A stretch of 64,000 bases of DNA from Protula sp. h YS-2021 (Eukaryota > Annelida > Polychaeta > Sabellida > Serpulidae), in the NCBI GenBank assembly GCA_949752745.1, contig OX457029.1:17359413-17423412 (forward strand). Direction: 5' to 3'. The translations under genes and the position numbers were made by a program. Of the stretch, positions 45,101-57,100 are shown piece by piece (within the stretch, counting starts at the first letter, position 1; every line of letters begins with the position of its first letter). Under the pieces are notes generated by a model. It was not told the origin of the DNA and ran no database searches. It saw only the letters and a list, made by a program, of their open reading frames with translations.

Positions 45101-48100
45101 CTAATTAAAAGGTAAATCTTTTCAGAAGATCACCGTACACAACCAAAAACCAAATTTTTCACTACTTACATTTATTATTTATCCATTCTATACAAATCTC
45201 GTATGTCAACAATAAACGCTTTATGTGGCGGGGTCGTGACTGAAGGAAGGTACTGGTGGGTGGAAGGTACCCTACTACAGTCTACGCAAAACGACTACAC
45301 GAACTGTCTCACGAAGGAAGGTACTGGTGGGGGGGGGGGGGGGATACCCAAGTACAGTCTACGCAAAACGACTACTGTCCATTCGTCTACACAAACTGTC
45401 TCACAACGTGCACCATTGCGTCCCAGTATTCCTGTACGTTGCGGTCCCCTCGCTGATACTGCCTCTTCAGGCGTTTGCTTTGCTCCTGTTTTGGAGGCGG
45501 CCATTTTGGGCACCCGCTATGGTAATTTCCGTCATCGGCTGCTCACCTTTCAGCTTTCGGATGAATATCCACAGAGATGGGTGGCATCGTTCTACAGCGT
45601 TATATATATATACGAAATAACGATCATACTTTCCCATGCATGCAAGTAATCAAAATAGTTCTTGATTTCAGTCGCCTGTGATCTCATTGTAATATGATAG
45701 AACTGGCATTTAATTGGATTACCCTTTCATTCCTAAGATGTATTTCTAATCATAGACTGCAGCTTATACTAAACGCAAGTATTCAGAATGATCCCTGAGA
45801 TGAATCGCTTGTATTGTATATTGTTAGATCCCTTTCAACTGTTATGGTTATGTCGGGATCCCCCTGCCACACCCTACTGAAATGGGGCATCGTAGCCCTC
45901 CTTCTAACCCTTACATGTGGAGTGCCTCACAGGGTAGCAAGGAGTCCCAATTTTAAAGTCTTAGGTATGACCCGACCGGGGATTGAACCCACGATCTTCC
46001 AGTCTCGAGGTCGACACTCTAACCACCAGGCCACCGAGGCTGGCCGAATCGCTTGTAATCTAATTTGAATTCATTGCGATTGCTGTGTAAAGATTATGTT
46101 TTCGCAATTTATAAAAATCCTATGACTGCAATTGTTTTGCATGCAAGTGCCATATGTTAGTGAATTTGATAATAGCTATCTAATAAGAATTAATACCGAT
46201 CCCCCCGCACAGACCGCGGCCCCAACCACGACCGTCCTGCCGACCACGACCGCCGCACGCGCCGCGACCGAGACCGCGGCTCTAACAACGACCGTCGCGT
46301 CAAACGACTCCGCTGCACCCATGCCGACCGTGACCACCGCGCGGCAGCGTTGACCGCCGCACCGACCGAGCCTACCGCGACCGCAGCGCAGACCGAGCCC
46401 GCTTCACCGACCGAGCTTGCACAGTAGACCGAGCTCGCTGCCCCGACCGCGACCGCCGCGTCGACCGCGTCCGCCGCTCCGACCGCCGCTGACGAACAAC
46501 CCATATCACCAGTGAATGCAAGGATAGCGAATATTTCGCAAAAGCGAAAGCTAGCAAGTGAAGCGTAGATGAGTCAAGCAGAGACAATGGTAAAACGTAG
46601 TCGCCTTATCATGATGCCAGCCTCCTCAGGAGATAATGTAACAGTTCCCTTGCCTCTCGTTGACAGAGGGAGAGGCAATCCAAGAAACATGTTGTGCGTA
46701 ATCGTGACGAAACTGACTTATATACTATTGCTGCAATGGGAGGTGTGCTTAAAGGCAAGTTCTCGCAAATTCAGTTTGATTTCTGTGCTGTGAGGCTTCT
46801 TAATGAGACAGATGTAAATCTTAACAGCACTGTAGCTTTGAGACAGGCCGCGCAATTCGATCAAAATGTGAAGGCCAGGGCTTTGTAAAATGTAATTGTT
46901 CAGGTAGCTGACCGTTGCAAATGTTTTAAAGCAAGGGTCCAGTGTAATTCACGTTGCCATTCGTCTCTTTCGTGTAGCAATAAATAAAGAAAATGAAACT
47001 TGCAAAGCAGGGGTTGTTGAACCGTAAATGTACATGATATTTAACTCTCATGTTATTATCAAAATCCATTGCAAAAGTTGATTTCAGCCAATCTGTCAAA
47101 TTTTCCTTCCTCGATTTTTATTCATCCATTGCAAAAGTTAATTTCAGCCAATCTGTCAAATTTTCCTTCCTCGATTTCAGCCAATCTATAGATTGCCTAA
47201 GTGAACCAGCCAATCTACAAATTGGCTAAAATGTGTTAGCCAATCTAGAGATTGACTGACTTGACAGATTGGCTACAACATATATGCGCTATTTTGACAC
47301 CAGGAGCAGGTAAGGATTAGCCACAGATTAGTGGGGTTATGAACGAGAGTTTGCATTCCTATTCATGCGGGATTTAGTGACTGTTCGACTGCAGCGGTTA
47401 TAGCGACACTTTTAGACACCCATGCCTCTGATGTTTTTTTTTTCTTTTGACTTTGAGTAAGCAGTCTTTGATTAGAAAGAACTTGAAAAGATTTACCATC
47501 TAACTAATGGGACTTCTAACTAATAGACCTTCCAACCTGTGAACCTTCTGACTAGTGGGATGTAACCGTTTACCTAAACTGGCCGATATTTTGGCCAATT
47601 TTGTCCAAATCGCGAAGAAAAAAAATTAACCAAAAAAACAAAAAAAAACAAAAAACTTAGGACCTTCTTGATCCTGTTTTCACATCACCCAATAGACGCT
47701 TTGTCAGGGGGACAAATGTCTCCAAGTTTATTATAGCCAGATCTGGTTTTCAGAGGCGGACCCTTACGATGTCGTCACCTCCCTAAAATCTCCATATGAC
47801 TGTCCAATTCTCGGGGCCTGGGTTGTGAAGAGATAAAGTAGGGGGCAGCAGTGACCTCACATTACCGTTCCCATAGGCGCATTCTCATTGCCACATAAGA
47901 TACAGTGAAACCCCGAATATGGACACCCCTCTATTAGGGACACCCCGGAATTACGGACAGCATTTTTCAGTCTGTTTTAAAATGCCATAGGGTTCTGTTA
48001 TATCGAGACCCCTCTATTGTGGACACCCTTCTATTCAGAATTACGGACACTCTTTTTATCCAATAAGTACGGTTACATATTTAAAACAGTGTAGAGAAAT

Positions 48101-51100
48101 TGCTGTCCATGTTCTGAGCGTTATGTAATACACCCATATCAGCTTGTTACTCGGTAGTGTTTTTTTCTCTATAGTTATCTGTGGTTATTGAGTACATTAC
48201 ATTAAACACAGTGCATGTAAAGACAATACGGCTTATTACAAAAGACGTGTGCTTAACAGAGAAGCTCTATACTGCTAATCCCTATTGACATGTGCTCCGC
48301 CTTTTAAAATGCGAATAAAACAGCAAGTAATTCACTGTCTTTATACTCAGTTAATACGTAAAGCAAGCTGTTATAACTAGGTGTTATTCTATAGAAAGTG
48401 TTTAGTCTGAATATGGGTGGTGTGGAAAGAAAACGGAACGAACTTTCGCTATCTGACAAAGTTAAAATAGTCAATGCTTCAATATTCAGAAAGAACTCAT
48501 ATTAACAGAAACCCGCAATTAAGAAAACCCCGCCATTAGGGTCAAAATTATTCAGTCATTTTTTGTCCCTAAGGGGTTCCTTTTGCAAATAATAGTCCTT
48601 TTAACCATACAATATTTGAAACAAATGGAATCCACCCATCTGAAGTTTGAATGAACAAAATATAAAAGGGGCAATATCAAAAATAAGACAGAAAACATTT
48701 CAAATCAGAAAATAAAAATCGCTAACAGCGGTATTTACAATCATAATACTGACTTTAAAAAATTAACTGTAATTTTTGTGTACCTCAATTTACACCCTAC
48801 CCTTAGTTCTGACAAAAATATACTCGACTAAAATATAGTTCGAATACTGTTTTAACAACTCAGTTTATCCGAATGGTCTTGCTCCTCGACCCTAAAAATG
48901 CTTAACCAACCAGAAACTTATTTTTTTTCGTTTGCAACAGCAATGTTTAACGCCGTTGTAATGTCACCGACCGCTCCTGAGCGTTGTTCGGTCAGGTCGC
49001 CAACTTATAACCTTCTCCACTTACCAGTGGTACCAATCGTCGCAGACATCACACCCAATCATGGGGCTTCCGTCGTCCGCTAGGGTACATGCCGGGCAAA
49101 TCCATATAATTTCTCCATTTTCTCCCTATAGTTAAGATACAAGGAGTCACAAAATAACAGCAACCACAAGCTATTTTACCGTATCTGGGACATTTAGGCC
49201 TGGAGTTGGGCCTGGGACATTTAGGCTTGGAGTTGGGCCTGGGACATTTGGGCCTGGAGGTTGTTTTACGTTTATGCGAATATGCATGTTTAGTCTGTAT
49301 TTGTTGAATTATATGTACACAACCCAATATTCCAATTTCATTTTCCTTTTTTAACTTTACTAAGTTAGTACTTTAACAATATGAATCCACGACATAACGC
49401 CCAACGACATAAAGTCCGAAAAAATGTGCACGGTACGACATTTGGACCGATTTTTATTCAAAACACACTAAATTACAAATCAGCCGAAAATAAACTACTC
49501 CACTACTCTAGTGACGTCCATTTGATTTTAAGAGTTTTTCTCTACTCGTCGCCTTCCTGGTTTTCGAGGTTGAAAAGCCTCCACCGAATGCTGTGGCCCA
49601 CCCACGCACAAGCTCAGGCTCTATCTTCCTTCCTTCTGCACGGTCCCTGCATAGAGTGGCGAGGCGTTGCTGGAGCTCTTGGTATTGACGCGGGACTCTC
49701 TTCTTGGGACGTTCGCCAATATCGTCTTGGGCGATTGCAGCACAGGCGGCACAATCTTCCTCTTTCACGGCGCGAACGAGCACCCAAATGCTAGGGTGAT
49801 TAAAGCCTACGAGGTGTGAAAATCGCTGATTCCACGCTTCGGACATGTTGGTTCGTCGATCGACCTTTTGACGCTCGACCTTTTGTCATGGATCCGTTTC
49901 GAGCAATCCTTGCACTTGGTCATATGAGAGGTACAGTTCCACATAATATAGTTCTTATTTTCACATTTTTTCCTTTGTTGCACACGAGTCCATATTTTTT
50001 GGTTTTACTTTATTACTTTCTATGATTTGATTCTTGTAGTTGAAGTGTGATGTTTTAGCACAAGCAGCTCCCATTATATACGAAAGTTTTGCACCGAATC
50101 ATCAAGAGATTATTACAGATTATTAGCGACTCGCGTAACTGCAGTCGCCAGGTGAGCACAGTGGCTCCTTAGGTTAGACACTAACTGACCTTAAACGGGT
50201 ATCTTTTTTCTTCTGAGTCAGCGTGATGGAACTCCGGAGTAGGTATTGAAAGGATAGTTTTAATGTCTTTTGAACAGAGTGACGCTAATAATTGAAGTTT
50301 GGAGCAATATATCAAAGTAAAAGAAAAAAAAAAAAAAAAAAGGAGGAGTAAAAATCGGTCCAAATGTCGCACCCTGCACTTTTTTTCGGACGTTATGTCG
50401 TCGAGCGTTATGTCGGAATACCTAACAAGATTGCCCAAGGACAATGCCCCCGCTCATGAATGCTGATGCTAGGATTTATGCCATATAAGTGTAGCCTTCA
50501 ACCAAAATTTCAAGACAGTAAGTCAATACTTATGGTCAATATTTCCACCAGGTTTCGGAGACTTGTAAAAAAAAAAGTAATAACAATTCATCTAGCGACA
50601 ATTCTAAATGACGGGGGTACGACAATTCATCTAAATTTTATATAACTGCAATTTTGTTTTAATCTTAAGTACGTTGTAAGAACAATTTCTTATCTGAATA
50701 TGGAGTGTTAAAAACAAAGGAAATGCGGTGGCCTATACCTGAAACAGGCCAGCGCTAGCGCTTTAATCCCTCCCTATCACACCGTCTTACTCATTATCAA
50801 ATAATATTGACTAAAGCCTTTGCAGGGTCAAAAGAAAATCCATCACTGCCAACGGCTGTCTGCATTGTCGGAGTTTAAATGTCCACATGCGCGCCCTCAA
50901 ATCACTAAATGCCTAATCCCCCGGAGTAGGTTATTTCCCGTGTGCCAGATCTAGTAGCCGAGGGTGAATGGGCTGAAACCGCTGGCGAAGACCCACAACA
51001 GTTGCTCCTTTTTGACAACGGCCAGCACTCGAACTCCCGACTATTCATCTTTAAAACAAGTATGAGAAAAGGAGCCGCTTTGCCGTAAGATCGTAAAAAT

Positions 51101-54100
51101 TTTGAATTAGCAGCAACTAGCAGCTTTGTTATACTGTTGTATATTATTGCAAATGTGAATCTATGAAGCAGCAAAATATTGGAGATTGAAAACTTTTTTT
51201 CTATTAACATAAATTAGATGAATTGTCGTACCCCCTCATTTAGATGAATTGTCGCTGGATGAATTGTCGCTAGATGAATTCTCGGGATACCGCTCACTTT
51301 AATAACAATGCCAAAACAATGAGATCACATCCCTGCGTCCATTATGTTCTGGTGCTTTTTGCCAATATTCCCCAAAAATGATAATAGCTAGATGGCTGTA
51401 CACCACATTCAATTAAGAGGAGGAGTTTTCGAGAAAAATGCTTTAGGCAAATATTTCCACCAGTTTTGGCGAATCCACGATAAAACGCCTCGCGATAAAT
51501 TGCCTGGCGACATAAGGTCTCGCGATAAAACGCTCAGAATTTACAGTGCGACAAAACGCCTCACTACCCAGCAGTAACAAAGAAATTCTTCGCTGGTCAC
51601 ACATTCAATGAGTAGTGCGGTCAGCGTCACTTAATGTCAGAGCTTTCGGAGTATTGCTTGGCACTTCATCCTCGAAAGTCGCCAAAAACTGACCGCAAAA
51701 ACAAGTAAAATGCCAACGTTGATTAATCATGGTGTAGGAAAAAATGGTAACGGGAACAATGGTAAAAAACGGTAAACGGAAAAAATACGGTAATAATAAA
51801 AAAAACGGAATCAACATTCAGAACTTTATTAAACTTATTATATGACCAGTTCTCCTTTCCCTGTGATCAAGCTAACAAATTTCCCTGGGCTTTTATAATG
51901 CTCTGGCGACACCTGAGTATAATGTTCTGGCGACACTTGAGTAGTCTAGGGATTAACTACACCAGGTGTTACTGCGCTGCAACTCCTGTAGCAAAGCACA
52001 CAGAGGGATTATAAAGACTCTTGGTGTGGACGCAAGGCCTGCCATCTCGTGGCATTTCAGACATGGAGTAGACTTTCTTTGATGTTGAGTAAGTCATGCA
52101 GGTTAGGTTCTTTAACAAAAATTAACCCTGATATATTTGATCAATGATTTACCATATTTTCCGTTTTTAGCACTTTACGTTTTTCCGTTACCATTCATTC
52201 CATACCCCGAATAATCCACAGATGCAGATAACACCTAATTCGCAGTCGTTCTTTGCAGTATAAAGGCTCGTGGATTTTAGGAAGTAAGTCAGAGTATTTT
52301 AGAACACCAGTGGAGGTAATAACCAGTAACAAAGGCAAGCCAAAACTCGTGCTTAACGGATATATGTACAAGAAAAATGAAGGAAAGCTCATAACATGAT
52401 CGCGTGTTCGACGAATTATGTGTTCTAATTGGTGTTTCAAAAATTTAGGCGTCTTGTCGCACTTTACATTTTGAGGCGTTTTGACGCGAGGCGTTATGTC
52501 GCGAGACGTTATGTCGGGATACCAGTTTCGGTAGACCGTCGAACAAAAGTAAAAGCCAGGCCGGCAGTAAAGTCAGCTACCTTATCCAATATTTCAAGAC
52601 AGAAACACTATTTCCTTGGTGTCAGTTAAGATTTTACTAAACTATTTCTTTCGCCTATGCTCCCGCCAAGTTCTGGCGAATCAAAAAGAAGCATATATAG
52701 AATCAGGTAGGTACCAATGCTTGCTACTTAAAATATACCTGGGAAAACGATTTTTCGCCAGTATTAGCCAAAATCTCGATAACCAAAACCATAAAAAAAC
52801 AAGCATGTCCAAGGACATGACCAAGCCGAGTTACCAAACAAGTAAAGAGAGAAAAACTCTGAAACGAATACTGTTGGGCCAAAAAATGAAGAACTTAGGT
52901 TCTAAATTTACTTTTTCATAATTTTAATACACAAAAACGAGTTTTCGCGGGTGGAAGCTGGATGTTGGAGAGGTTGAGTTATGACCATTTACGTATTTAC
53001 CGACATTTACACAATTTTACAAATTTCTTAAAATTCCACCATTTCGGCATTTTTTGTCATTTGCGAAAACCAGCAAAGTCTAGTTTGAGAAGCACCTAAG
53101 ATACTTTCGAATAAAATTTTATAGCTATCTGAAGAAGACTGAGAGAAATGAATGGTTTGACAAGTTCCGCCATTTCAGCAGTTTTTGGCGAACCGCGAAA
53201 AAAATAATAGCCTTGTAGGCGAACCCCTAGGGAACATTCCTGCGTAACATCTAAACGATTGGAGTAAAAATGTAGGAGGAGTAGCATTTTAAAAAAGGGT
53301 CAAACAGGCACAAAAAGTGCCGAAATTTGTCAGTTTTGACGTCAATCGTCAAAAAAAAACCACGCAGGGAACACGCAGGGAACATTCCTGCGTAATATCA
53401 AAACGATTGGAGCAAAAGAACGAGAAGTAGCATTTTAAAGAGAACGTTTAACATATGCACATACATTCGAGCCCAATAGAGTCGGCTGGGTTAAAAAAGC
53501 AATTTGCAAGAGAGGACATCCTTATGAGCATTTATGTAAAAATTTACAGCCCATCCGATCTAAATTGTGGAAGTAAAAACTTTGGAAAAAATTTCAAGAG
53601 AAGTCTACCCAGTAAACATATGTACAAATTTTAAAGGTAAAATGAGCAAATTGTGAGTTCAGAACCATTTTAAAAATTGCTAACCAAAAAAACTATAAAT
53701 GCAACCTTTTCAGCCATTTTCGGCGGATCGAAAAAAAAAAAGAGAATAAATTTTCAAGAAAGAACCATACAGGAAACAATCATACAAAATTTGAAAGCAA
53801 TCCGATGACAACTGTGGGAGAAGAAGCACTTTGAAAATTGGCTACCAAAATGTTATCAATACCCCCGTTTGGCCAATTTTTGGCGGATGGCCGAAAAAGG
53901 TCTTTTTTCAAGACACGACCGTCTATCGCACCAAATTGAAAAGAAATCCTATCCAAAGTGTGGGAGAAGAAGCATTTTGAAAATTTTCTACCAAAAAAAA
54001 AAAAAAAAAAAAATACCCCCAATTCGGTAATTTTTAGGGGGATCTCCAAAAAGAGCAATTTTTCAAGAGAAGCCTTCCTAGTAAACATTTATGCAAAATT

Positions 54101-57100
54101 TGAAGATAATGCGATCAAAGCAAGAATCATTTGGTTCATTTTCCTTGTGCCAACCTAATCCATTTACAATACCGATCCTTGTTAGTGTCCATGGAAGCTA
54201 CATACCAAGTTTCATTTAAATCTCTGCAGTTGTTCTTGAGATATCGTGTTGACAAACTCATTCCGATGCTGAATAATTTCCGGGATTTGGTAAATTTCAA
54301 AGTGCATTTGGTTCATTTTCCTTGGGCCAACCTAACTCATTTACAATACCGATTTTTGTTAGTGCGCGTAGAAGCTAGATACCAAGGTTCATTAAAATCC
54401 CTGCAGTTGTTCTTGAGATATCGTGTTGACAAACTCATTCCGATGCTGAATAATTTCCGGGATTTGGTAAATTTCAAAGTGCATTTGGTTCATTTTCCTT
54501 GGGCCAACCTAACTCATTTACAATACCGATTTTTGTTAGTGCGCGTAGAAGCTACATACCAAGGTTCATTAAAATCCCTGCAGTTGTTCTTGAGATATCG
54601 TGCTACCAATAGTCCTTCAAGAGCTGAAATTTTCTAAGTCCAGCTGGTGCATTTTTCTGGACGAACATGGCCCATTTACAATACTGATCTGTGTTTGTTC
54701 CCATATCAAGTTTCATTAAAGTACTTGCAGCAGTTTTTAAGTTATCGTGTTAACAAGCTCTTGATGACAGACCGACCGACCGACAGATCCCCTGTGGGGA
54801 ATAAATTATAATTCAGGACAGCAAGGCTATTCCTCTCGCATCATTCAGGATTTTACGGGAAAATTGTTGTTTTTTCGCCATATTTCTGATATATATATAT
54901 ATGTTCACGTAAATCTGTGTAATCAGTAAATTCACGTAATTACTAAAAGTTTTAGGAATTACGTGAAATTACTGTCTGGGCCAGGAATTTCATGTATTTA
55001 CTCAATAAAACGTTAACACATCGTTTTTGTTTAATTCACAGTTCAGTAATTTCGTGTAATTACTGACCTCCTTTTTCAGTTATTACATGAAATTCCTGTA
55101 GATTTTAGGAATTTCACGTAATTCCTGACCCCCACAGTAATTTCACGTAATTCCTAAAAGTTTTAGGAATTACGTGAATTTACTGATTACACAGATTTAC
55201 TGTAACATATATATGTATACATGTTTCCTCAAATTTGGTCAATATTTTGGCAAACTCTGGCCCAATCGAAAAAGCTGTCTGGAGGATTACCCAGGGAATA
55301 CTCCAGCACAACTTCGAAATGTACGGACCAGAACCGTATGAACACTTGCATTTAAAAAATTGTTTACACATACACAAAATAGACAGCTAATACGGACAGC
55401 AAACTCCACACAAGTGGTGCCATAGCCCAGCGACAACAATCGTCTGGGCTAAAAACAACAGCTTAAATAATCCTCGTAATTTAAATTTCAAACTACTTAT
55501 TTAATAAAATTAAACAAAACAAGCTGCCACTGAAGCTTCAGCAAGAGGTCAAGGACTGAGTAAATTTATCAAGTCCAGCTGGGCCATTGTCCTTGCGCCT
55601 ACCTCTTTTGTCAATACCGAACCTTATTAGTTCCCACACCACCTTATTTTAAATATTTCAACAACGATGAAGAAAGCTTGAGCGTGTTAACAGACAACAA
55701 AACTCGACAGAGCCGAATCTACAGTCCCACGCTTGCGGCGAGGGGGGGGGGGGGGGGGCACTAAAAACGAACGGGTTTCTTAAGGTGGAGAACTACACCT
55801 GTGAGCATCTCTTAATCCTAATCAGCAGCGTCGGTTTGTACTGTTGGAAAATAAAACTGGGCTATTTATAACCTTGAACCCCAAGCCTTTACCATGTCAC
55901 AGAAATCAAGCCGGTGTCTTATGGGAGCAGCTCTGTTGTCACTTGTTTTATTTTTTAGATATTTTTGCGCTCTCTTTGTAATGTTAACTACTTTACTAAT
56001 TACCAATATATATTAATATTATTATTATATTATTATTATTATTATCAAAACCATCAAACAAGACAAGCATGTGTTAGGAGACTTACAATGATAGTGCCTT
56101 GGGTTTCGGCAAACACGGCCCTCTTATTGCCCGACTTGGCCGAGGGCGGCGGCGGGGGCAGTGCGTCCCCCACGGCCTCGACCACTCCCTTGGGTGGAGG
56201 CGGCGATGGGGAAGAGCGGGGTGAGGGCGCGGTCAGGGACGGCGTCTTGGCAGGGGATAGCGACCTCTCGGGTGGTGAGATGGGCTTGGTGGGCGACGGC
56301 GAGCGGGACCGCATGGGTGACGGTATGTGGAACGGCGAGCCCATCGACGGCGTCTTCGGGTTGGACTCTGGTGAAGGTGTAAATCGCATCGGCGACAGGG
56401 GCGAGCGCGCTTTAAGAGGAGGGGAGCGGGTTCTTGGGGGTGGTGAGGACTTTCTGGGAGGGCTAACAGAGCGGGCTGGCGAGACTGAGGGAGAGCGACT
56501 TGGGAGAGACACTTTGGTGAAGACTCTTTTCTCTGGCGAATCTTCTCGCTGCTTGATCACACTATAACAGACAATGCATGCAGCATTCACATGGCATCCA
56601 GCCAATGCCTTCCACAAATCTATATTTTTCACGAATCACTTTTTCGTTTGTTTAACAATTTTGTTGTGACAATTTCGTTCCGCAACAGCAGATATACTTA
56701 GCTGCGAAAATACCTTAATGTTTCGATTCCCCGGGCACAGTACCTACAAACTTACTCTCAAAATACTACGGTTTACAAAGTCTAATTCTGAAAAGATTGT
56801 TAAGCCTTCCTCAATTATTTTTTTAACACTGGGTGGGTGGGGAGGGGCGAGGGGGCTTGGCAGCAGTTGCAGTTGCTGGCATGAATGCTTTATTTGTTGT
56901 GCACTGGCGCATTGATTGTTGATTGTGTTAAAATTCCGCTGCTTTCCTGACGAGGGCCAGGAAATGTTGGAGAGGGAGTAAGTAGTAAGGCTGGCAGTTT
57001 GCGCTTTTACTTAAAAAGAAAAGAATAACCCATGAAACGAGTGTCTCACCCCCACCCCACCCCTCCTTGTAGACGGCTATTTTCGCATGCAGGAGGAAGA

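Larger units (their letters stand above)
45047..47563 (+). mobile_element. Ginger-like DNA transposon remnant with about 80-bp inverted ends
   Basis: The left end (45047-45125) contains TTAGAAGGTTCA, GTTAGAAGGTTCACC and AAGGTAAATCTTTTCA. The right end (47485-47563), read inverted, gives CAGAAGGTTCACAGG, GTTAGAAG and ATGGTAAATCTTTTCA in the same order. Between them are the tail of an integrase-type protein (46349-46987), a GACCG-rich tract (46200-46490) and a later SINE insertion. Linking the ends to the Ginger class rests on that protein fragment. Confidence 0.6.
39181..49024 (-). other. TAF3 intron of 9.8 kb, filled with repeats
   Basis: Separates the two halves of the PHD finger. It holds the minisatellite element (39.7-41.25 kb), satellite arrays (41.27-42.1 and 42.73-43.75 kb), the Ginger-like element (45.05-47.56 kb) with a SINE inside, and a pogo-like relic (47.9-48.5 kb). 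No host exon recognised. Confidence 0.8.

Noticed and set aside
45400..45550. Minus-strand frame reading CPKWPPPKQEQSKRLKRQ and onward, which looked like the end of a PHD finger or a small gene
   Set aside because: No convincing splice acceptor precedes it, its tail runs into a duplicated repeat, and the true TAF3 last exon, with correct phase and PHD residues, was found at 39033-39180.
55965..56567. 200-residue plus-strand Gly/Asp-rich frame
   Set aside because: Antisense of the SP-rich TAF3 exon, whose minus-strand reading has matching splice phases.
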